Part shown: one piece after another, positions 58,317 through 64,000 of the stretch
Layout: the number at the start of each line of letters is the position of its first letter
Position numbering within the stretch: position 1 is the stretch's first letter
Origin: JAXGYX01 sp964487355
GTDB lineage: Bacteria; Bacillota; Clostridia; Saccharofermentanales; Fastidiosipilaceae
Length of the DNA stretch: 64,000 nucleotides
Assembly (NCBI GenBank): GCA_964487355.1
Contig: CAZAPS010000001.1
Span: 1-64,000 of the forward strand
Direction of reading: 5' to 3'
Made by a program: the position numbers and the translations under genes
The notes under the pieces: generated by a model
Databases searched by the model: none
Told to the model about the DNA's origin: nothing
What the model saw: only the letters and a program-made list of their open reading frames with translations

Positions 58317-59360
58317 ATGACACAGTCAAGTGAAAAAAATATCATTCGACGGGCGATTCAAAACAGCATCGCCTGCGAAGATCTGGACTATGAGACCGCC
58401 AAATCAGTAATGACCGAAATCATGGAGGGCAGAGCGACACAGGCGCAGATCGCCGCTTTTTTGACCGCTATGCGTATGAAGGGAGAGACCGCTGAGGAGA
58501 TTACCGCCTGCGCGACCGTCATGCGTGAATATGGTCTGAAAAGCACTGTGGTTGGAGATGTGCTGGATATTGTGGGCACCGGCGGAGACGAGGTAGGGAC
58601 CTTTAATATCTCGACGACCGCCGCTTTTGTGATCGCTTCGGCGGGAATCAAGGTCGCCAAACACGGCAATCGCTCGGTTTCCAGCAAAAGCGGAGCCGCC
58701 GATGTGCTGGAACAGCTCGGCGTCAAGATCGACCTGACACCGGAGCAAAATGATCAGGTCCTGGAAGAATGTGGAATCGGCTTTTATTTCGCGCCGACGT
58801 ACCATAGCTCGATGAGACACGCGGCTCCGGTGCGCAAGGAAATGGGCGCTCGCACGATTTTTAACATACTGGGTCCGCTCGCGAATCCGGCGGCCGCGAA
58901 CTATCAGGTGTTGGGCGTGTATGATCCCAAATTAGTGGAGCTGCTGGCCAAAGTATTGCAAAACCTGGGCGTCAAACGAGGATTTGTTGTCTGTGGAGAT
59001 GGGTTGGATGAATTCACGGTTACCGGAAATAATTATGTTTGCGAGATACGTGGTGAGGATATTCTTGTGCCGTATACATTGACACCTGAAGAGATGGGAT
59101 TGCCTCGCTATGATCTGGCTGATATCTTAGGCGGATCGCCGGAGCGAAACGCGACGATCACCTTGGGCGTTTTGTCCGGCGAGATTCAGGGCGCCATGCG
59201 CGACACCGTTGTTCTGAACGCCGGCATGGCGCTGTATCTGGCGATCGACGGAATCGCGCCTCAAGAAGGAGTGCGCATGGCCGAACGACTGATCGACTCG
59301 GGAAAAGCGTTATCCTGTTTTGAAAAGATGAAACAGGCAACCCATTCGTTTGATACCTGA
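58317..59360 (+). CDS. trpD: Anthranilate phosphoribosyltransferase
   Basis: A 347-residue TrpD that joins anthranilate to PRPP. The PRPP loop DIVGTGGDEVGTFNIST lies near residues 82-98, followed by VAKHGNRSVSSKSGAADVLE and the anthranilate site with FNILGPLANPA. The start ATG at 58317 has AAGGAAAGG upstream; an overlapping longer frame is a shadow of trpG. It is not fused to trpG, unlike in enterics. Confidence 0.97.
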   Translation: MTQSSEKNIIRRAIQNSIACEDLDYETAKSVMTEIMEGRATQAQIAAFLTAMRMKGETAEEITACATVMREYGLKSTVVGDVLDIVGTGGDEVGTFNISTTAAFVIASAGIKVAKHGNRSVSSKSGAADVLEQLGVKIDLTPEQNDQVLEECGIGFYFAPTYHSSMRHAAPVRKEMGARTIFNILGPLANPAAANYQVLGVYDPKLVELLAKVLQNLGVKRGFVVCGDGLDEFTVTGNNYVCEIRGEDILVPYTLTPEEMGLPRYDLADILGGSPERNATITLGVLSGEIQGAMRDTVVLNAGMALYLAIDGIAPQEGVRMAERLIDSGKALSCFEKMKQATHSFDT

Positions 59361-59377
59361 AGGAAGGAGAAAAAGTT

Positions 59378-60193
59378 GTGATATTGACACAGATCGTGAA
59401 GGCGAAACGCGCGCGGCTCGAGATCGCAAAAAGCAGGTGCTCGATCGATGAAATTCAAACTGCCGCTGAGACCGCCACAGTTCGCCTTTGTGGACAAAAT
59501 TTCCCGTTTGAGCAGGCTCTGCGGCAAGAAGGGTTGCAATTGATTTGTGAGGTTAAAAAAGCCTCACCGTCCAAAGGGGTGATCAGCCCGGACTATCCAT
59601 ATGAGCGAATCGCCCTGGACTATGAGGCGGGTGGCGCGGCCGCCATCTCCTGCCTGACCGAGCAGGACTATTTTTTCGGTGATCCGGAGCATTTACTTGT
59701 GCTCTCGGACCTTGTGAAGCTCCCACTGTTGCGCAAAGACTTTGTGATTGACGAGTTCCAGATTTATGAGACGGTGGCGTTGGGAGCGGCGGCGATCTTA
59801 CTGATTGTCTCAATTTTAGATGAGCGGACGCTGCGCACATTTTTGTCGCTGGCCCATTCATTGGGCCTGTCCGCGCTGGTCGAGGCGCGTGATGCCGACG
59901 AAATTCGCACCGCGGTCGCCGCCGGAGCCAAAATCATTGGGGTCAACAACCGTGATCTTAGAGACTTCAGTGTGGACTTTGGCAACAGCCTGCGCTTGCG
60001 CGCGATGTTGCCGGCTGATTGTCTATTTGTCGCGGAGAGCGGCGTCAGCGGGCGAGCGGACATTGAATTGCTCGAAGCTCATGATGTCGACGCGGCTTTG
60101 GTCGGAGAGTTTTTGATGAAAAGCCCGGATATCCGTGCCGCCATTTCGTCGTTGAGAGGTCGGGTGCCGTTGAGCCCGGCGGAGGAGGAGTGA
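59378..60193 (+). CDS. trpC: Indole-3-glycerol phosphate synthase
   Basis: A 271-residue TIM barrel that closes the indole ring. Catalytic residues are seen in CEVKKASPSKG, LRKDFVIDEFQIYE, ALVEARD, GVNNRDLRDF and VAESGVSG. The start is GTG at 59378 with GGAAGGAG upstream. It ends in TGATG, overlapping the trpF start by one base. The tail after LRGRVPL is a few residues longer than usual. Confidence 0.97.
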   Translation: MILTQIVKAKRARLEIAKSRCSIDEIQTAAETATVRLCGQNFPFEQALRQEGLQLICEVKKASPSKGVISPDYPYERIALDYEAGGAAAISCLTEQDYFFGDPEHLLVLSDLVKLPLLRKDFVIDEFQIYETVALGAAAILLIVSILDERTLRTFLSLAHSLGLSALVEARDADEIRTAVAAGAKIIGVNNRDLRDFSVDFGNSLRLRAMLPADCLFVAESGVSGRADIELLEAHDVDAALVGEFLMKSPDIRAAISSLRGRVPLSPAEEE

Positions 60194-60819
60194 TGACACG
60201 GATTAAGATTTGCGGTCTTCGATGGCCCGAAGACGCTGAATCACTCAATCGACTTGCCGTTGACTACGCCGGTTTTGTGCTGGCTCCGAGCAAACGTCAG
60301 GTGACGCCACGGCAGGCGCTGGAGATCAAAAAGGAACTGTCGCCATTGATCCGCACCGTTGGGGTATATGTGAACGCCCCTCTGAGCGATATAGTGGAAG
60401 CGGTGACGAGCGGGTTGATCGATCTTGTGCAATTACATGGGGATGAGGATGCCCATTATATTCGGCAGTTGCGAGACGAGTCAGATCTGCCAATCATCAA
60501 GGCTTGCGGGGTGCGTTCGACCGCGGATATTTACACGGCGAATTTATTGGATTGTGACTACCTTTTATTAGATACTTATACTAAAGAGCGTGGTGGCAGT
60601 GGAAAAGTCTTTGATTATCGACTGATTCCACCACTTTCCCGGCCATTTTTTCTGGCGGGTGGCTTGCGCGCGGAGAATGTGCGCGTGGCGTTGGAGCGAA
60701 ACCCCTTCGCGGTGGACGCCAGTTCAGGATTGGAGACAGATGGCTATAAAGATGAGGCCAAGGTGACAGCGTTTGTGGAAGCAGTTCGACAATATGATGT
60801 GGAAGGGAAACGAAAATGA
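60193..60819 (+). CDS. trpF: Phosphoribosylanthranilate isomerase
   Basis: A 208-residue TIM barrel that performs the Amadori rearrangement of phosphoribosylanthranilate. The catalytic Cys is in KICGLRWPEDA near residue 7 and the catalytic Asp in LLLDTYTKERGGSG near 125; FFLAGGLRAENV and VDASSGLE bind phosphate. I chose the ATG at 60193 over the GTG just before it because GGAGG spacing is better. It overlaps trpB by four bases. Confidence 0.96.
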   Translation: MTRIKICGLRWPEDAESLNRLAVDYAGFVLAPSKRQVTPRQALEIKKELSPLIRTVGVYVNAPLSDIVEAVTSGLIDLVQLHGDEDAHYIRQLRDESDLPIIKACGVRSTADIYTANLLDCDYLLLDTYTKERGGSGKVFDYRLIPPLSRPFFLAGGLRAENVRVALERNPFAVDASSGLETDGYKDEAKVTAFVEAVRQYDVEGKRK

Positions 60820-62000
60820 GCAAAGGAAGATTTGGCATACACGGAGGGCAATTTGTTCCGGAGACGTTGATGATGGAACTGGAGCGCCTGGAAAAAGCTT
60901 ATGAGGCGAGTCGGTCCGACGAGGCGTTTCAGGCAACATTGAATGATCTATTGAATCATTACGCCGGCCGCCCCTCAGGGTTGTATTTTGCGGAAAAACT
61001 GACGGCGGAGCTGGGCGGAGCGAGAATCTATCTAAAACGAGAAGATCTGAATCACACCGGTTCACATAAAATCAACAATGTGCTGGGTCAGGCGTTGTTG
61101 GCGAAAAAAATGGGGAAGACCAGACTGATCGCCGAGACCGGAGCCGGTCAGCATGGCGTGGCCACCGCGACGGCCGCCGCGCTGATGGGGATGAAATGCG
61201 ATATTTATATGGGATTGGATGACATTGAACGTCAGTCGTTGAATGTCTACCGCATGAGATTGCTGGGCGCCAATGTTCATCCGGTCACGAGCGGCACGCG
61301 TACATTGAAGGACGCCGTGAACGACACCATGCGTGAATGGGCGACCTCAGTGAGCGACACCCATTATCTGCTGGGGTCGGTCATGGGACCTCATCCGTTT
61401 CCGACGATTGTCAGAGATTTTCAGGCGGTGATCGGACGTGAGGCGAGGGCGCAAATTCTGGAACGTGAGGGCAAACTCCCCGCCGCGGTTCTCGCTTGCG
61501 TGGGAGGTGGCAGCAACGCGATCGGTATGTTCTATCATTTCATTCCGGATGAGACAGTCGAACTCATCGGTTGTGAGGCGGGTGGCAAGGGAGTGGACAC
61601 CGAAGAGCACGCGGCGACGGTCAACAAAGGTTCGTTAGGCGTGTTTCACGGCATGAAATCGTATTTTTGCCAAGGAGACCACGGGCGGATCGCGCCGGTC
61701 TATTCACTTTCGCCGGGCTTGGACTATCCGGGTGTGGGACCTGAGCACGCGGATCTGCACGACACCGGCCGGGCGAGCTATGTGGCGATCACCGACGAGG
61801 AAGCGGTACGGGCGTTTGAGCGCTTGGCCGAGATCGAAGGCATCATCTGCGCCATCGAGTCGGCCCACGCGGTCGCCCACCTCTTCGAGATCGCGGGCCG
61901 CTACAATAAAGAAGACAGCATTATTCTCTGCCTTTCCGGCAGAGGTGACAAGGATGTCGCCGCGATCGCGCGATATAGAGGGGAGATTATCAATGAGTAA
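60816..62000 (+). CDS. trpB: Tryptophan synthase beta chain
   Basis: A 394-residue TrpB1-type PLP enzyme that joins indole and serine. The PLP lysine is in HTGSHKINNVLGQ near residue 85, the catalytic Glu in AETGAGQHG, and the phosphate loop GGGSNAIGMF near 230. It forms the alpha2beta2 complex with TrpA encoded next, with which it overlaps by 8 bases. GGAAGGG precedes the ATG. Confidence 0.98.
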   Translation: MSKGRFGIHGGQFVPETLMMELERLEKAYEASRSDEAFQATLNDLLNHYAGRPSGLYFAEKLTAELGGARIYLKREDLNHTGSHKINNVLGQALLAKKMGKTRLIAETGAGQHGVATATAAALMGMKCDIYMGLDDIERQSLNVYRMRLLGANVHPVTSGTRTLKDAVNDTMREWATSVSDTHYLLGSVMGPHPFPTIVRDFQAVIGREARAQILEREGKLPAAVLACVGGGSNAIGMFYHFIPDETVELIGCEAGGKGVDTEEHAATVNKGSLGVFHGMKSYFCQGDHGRIAPVYSLSPGLDYPGVGPEHADLHDTGRASYVAITDEEAVRAFERLAEIEGIICAIESAHAVAHLFEIAGRYNKEDSIILCLSGRGDKDVAAIARYRGEIINE

Positions 62001-62769
62001 GATTGCCAACGCTTTCGCGAACGGAAAGGCTTTTATCGCGTTTTTGACCGCCGCGGATCCCAATCTTGAAAAAACAGAGGAATATATCGAAGCGTTGATC
62101 GAAGGAGGGGCGGATCTGATCGAGATCGGTGTCCCATTCTCCGACCCGGTTGCCGAAGGTCCGGTCATCCAGGCGGCCAATGTGCGGGCGCTCAAAAATC
62201 CGGGCGGCCTTGACGAACTGTTTGAGATGGTGGAGCGGCTGAGGAAAAGACACCGGACACCATTGGTTTTCCTGACTTACTTAAACCCGGTGCACCACTA
62301 TGGATATGAGGCGTTTTTCGCCAGAGCCGAACAGGTTGGACTGGACGGGATCATTGTGCCGGACATGCCATATGAAGAACATGGTGAGGTGAAAGATTTC
62401 GCGGTCAGGCACAATGTCGACGTGATCAGCCTAATCGCCCCCACTTCGAAAGAACGAATTGACATGATCGCGGCCGAGGCGCGCGGGTTCTTGTATGTTG
62501 TGTCTTCCATGGGCGTGACGGGTATGCGCGATGAGCTAAGTGACGAGCTGGCTGAAATGATGGAACACATCAACCGGGTCAGTCCGATACCGACGGCGAT
62601 CGGATTTGGGATTCACTCTCCGGAGCAGGCCGCGGAAATGGCCACCTTGGCGGAAGGTGTGATTGTTGGCAGCGCGATCGTGCGGATCATTGAGGACAAA
62701 GGTGCCGACGCGGCGGAGGCGCTGTGCTCATATGCGCGGGAAATGAAGGCCGCGATCTCCAAAAACTGA
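61993..62769 (+). CDS. trpA: Tryptophan synthase alpha chain
   Basis: A 258-residue TIM barrel that splits indole-3-glycerol phosphate to indole. The catalytic Glu is in DLIEIGVPFSDP; the second acid, Asp60 in E. coli (in ADGP), is Glu here (in AEGP), a conservative change found in some Firmicutes. VPDMPYEE, YVVSSMGVTG and GFGIHSPEQ are intact. GGGGAG stands before the ATG at 61993, inside the end of trpB. It closes the trp operon; no T-run terminator was recognised after it. Confidence 0.97.
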   Translation: MSKIANAFANGKAFIAFLTAADPNLEKTEEYIEALIEGGADLIEIGVPFSDPVAEGPVIQAANVRALKNPGGLDELFEMVERLRKRHRTPLVFLTYLNPVHHYGYEAFFARAEQVGLDGIIVPDMPYEEHGEVKDFAVRHNVDVISLIAPTSKERIDMIAAEARGFLYVVSSMGVTGMRDELSDELAEMMEHINRVSPIPTAIGFGIHSPEQAAEMATLAEGVIVGSAIVRIIEDKGADAAEALCSYAREMKAAISKN

Positions 62770-62845
62770 TCAAAATGCCGGTTGAACTGGTGTTGCCGCT
62801 CAAGAGTCGGATGGAGAACGTGGCGCGTGAGAAGGTGGGAAGAGA

Positions 62846-64000
62846 ATGCGAATAATTTTTGTCAGGCATGTGCCGGCGAAAATGCCGGATGACGGATCGG
62901 CTCCGGTTCCGGATGCGGATCGAACCGTAGCCGCGCGGGCCCGAGCGTTATTTAACAAAAACATTCGCAAATTAAACAATCAGCTTGATTTTGGTGGTGC
63001 TCGGATATGGAGCGGTCCGGACGCGGGAGCGAAGCTCACCGCCAAATTGCTCGCGGCTGCCTTGAATTTGCCTGAGCCCGAGTGTCACGCGTTCATTCTT
63101 GACGGAACTTATGAAGACCTTGTCGCGCAACTCGGGGAGATCAAGGAGCTCGATTCATTGTTTATCGTCGGCGCTGAACCGAACCTTTCGCGCTGGAGCG
63201 CAAAAATCTCCGGTGTTCGGCCGCTGATTGACGAAGGTGGGCTGTTCGCTTTGTGCCTGGACAGCCTCGATCCCCTTAAAGGCCGCCCAATTGGCAGGAG
63301 TGGAACTAGGATCGAGGGTGATCCGGAGACGGCCGAACAGCTTGACTTCACGGAATTTCGCGACGCTTTACTTGATCAAATCAATACAATACAGGAACGG
63401 TTGGCGATGTTTGAGGCCAATCCATCCGATCTCGTGACGACCCACCAATTTCGTGTGTCCATCCGTGTGGCGAGATCCTTGCTTTCTTTCGCGGGTCCTT
63501 TGTTTTCCGAAAGCGAGTACCACGTCTTTCGGGAGAGGTTAAAAGTGATTGGCGGTCAATTTGGCTATTTGCGTGAGTTGGATGTCTTGCTCGAGCAGTG
63601 GAGTGATTTTGTCGCTGACGTCGCCGGGCGGACCACCTTGTCATATTATTTAATGGGGCGTAGGAAGATTGAAGAGCGTAAAGTGATTCACCATGTCGAT
63701 TCCATCTCGATTTCCAATGAGCTCGACATGTTTCAAACTTGGCTTGAGAATCAACCACAAGACTCAAAAGAAGATTTTGAGTCGTTTGCCGATCGTCGAT
63801 TCACCGCCTGGAATCGACGCGCTCTAAAAGTGTTGAGGGCGTTAAACTACCGTGAGTGGTCCGAGGTTCACGCTCTGCGGATTCGTTACAAAAAAATTCG
63901 TTATGTGCAACGCGCTTTTCCCTGCTTTGATCGACAATCCATTCTGAGCGGTGAGCGATTGAAAGAAATGCAGGATGATTTGGGACGGATCTGTGACACT
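62846..64000 (+). CDS. SixA-like histidine phosphatase domain fused to CHAD domain (partial at window end)
   Basis: An open frame of 385 codons from the ATG at 62846 (GGGAAGAG upstream) to the window edge. Residues 1-130 resemble SixA phosphohistidine phosphatases: FVRHVPAKM near 5-13, WSGPDAGAKLTAKLL near 57 and FIVGAEPNLSRW near 106. The phosphatase motif RHG reads RHV and the second His (GHNP) reads GAEP (Ala110), so catalysis is doubtful. From about residue 180 a CHAD domain follows, with THQFRVSIRVARSLL and ALRIRYKKIRYVQRAF, rich in His and Arg expected to bind polyphosphate. It starts 76 bases after trpA. Confidence 0.82.
   Translation, partial: MRIIFVRHVPAKMPDDGSAPVPDADRTVAARARALFNKNIRKLNNQLDFGGARIWSGPDAGAKLTAKLLAAALNLPEPECHAFILDGTYEDLVAQLGEIKELDSLFIVGAEPNLSRWSAKISGVRPLIDEGGLFALCLDSLDPLKGRPIGRSGTRIEGDPETAEQLDFTEFRDALLDQINTIQERLAMFEANPSDLVTTHQFRVSIRVARSLLSFAGPLFSESEYHVFRERLKVIGGQFGYLRELDVLLEQWSDFVADVAGRTTLSYYLMGRRKIEERKVIHHVDSISISNELDMFQTWLENQPQDSKEDFESFADRRFTAWNRRALKVLRALNYREWSEVHALRIRYKKIRYVQRAFPCFDRQSILSGERLKEMQDDLGRICDT

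Overview
The window reads as one contiguous stretch of an anaerobic Firmicutes (Clostridia-like) chromosome of roughly balanced base composition. The signs are strong AGGAGG-type ribosome binding sites, sigma-A style promoters, a Trp T-box, a Firmicutes L21 leader with an L27 precursor and its Prp protease, the rimP-nusA-ylxR-ylxQ-infB-rbfA-nrnA-truB-ribF order, and a rubredoxin plus flavodiiron protein pair. No phage, insertion sequence, CRISPR array, rRNA operon or origin was seen. The gene order looks mostly like core genome, with an accessory sugar-catabolism block at the left end.

Layout. 1-11.7 kb: an AEC carrier and a MocR-type regulator converge. A LacI regulator then leads a catabolic cluster of an inositol-dehydrogenase-like enzyme, a TIM-barrel isomerase, two closely related lipoprotein sugar-binding proteins and a hydroxypyruvate isomerase, followed by a second Gfo/Idh oxidoreductase and an SDR. 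11.8-19.8 kb: pdxS with an elaborate palindromic promoter, tRNA-Ser, pirin, two divergent small HTH regulators, an MFS carrier, YjbQ, marR-cls, and a gene-poor stretch with decayed reading frames. 19.8-24.2 kb: recR-ybaB-dnaX behind the SRP RNA, then ilvE. 24.2-31.3 kb: deoC and a phosphohexomutase face an operon of archaeal-type GAPDH, archaeal-type PGK and a two-subunit transketolase. 31.3-40.7 kb: MBL and VOC proteins, rplU-prp-rpmA, obgE, yhbY, rubredoxin/flavodiiron protein, a DUF4364 protein, ilvN-ilvC, mscL and a small P-loop protein. 40.8-55.8 kb: the nusA-infB operon continuing into a RibF-peptidase fusion, an M16 peptidase, lgt and rodA. 55.8-62.8 kb: a T-box controlled trpEGDCFBA operon. 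62.8 kb to the end: a partial SixA-like/CHAD protein.

The points I rate highest are these. (1) The lower-glycolysis operon is built from archaeal-type enzymes joined to a split transketolase, next to deoC. (2) RibF is fused in one frame to a YmfF-type inactive M16 peptidase, with the active partner YmfH directly downstream. (3) TrpG has lost its catalytic cysteine (Gly in the nucleophile-elbow position). (4) The MocR regulator has lost the PLP-binding lysine (Arg308). (5) A terminator-like hairpin lies between the promoter and the first gene of the nusA operon. (6) A degenerate SixA domain is fused to CHAD. All identifications are by reading motifs; no search was run.
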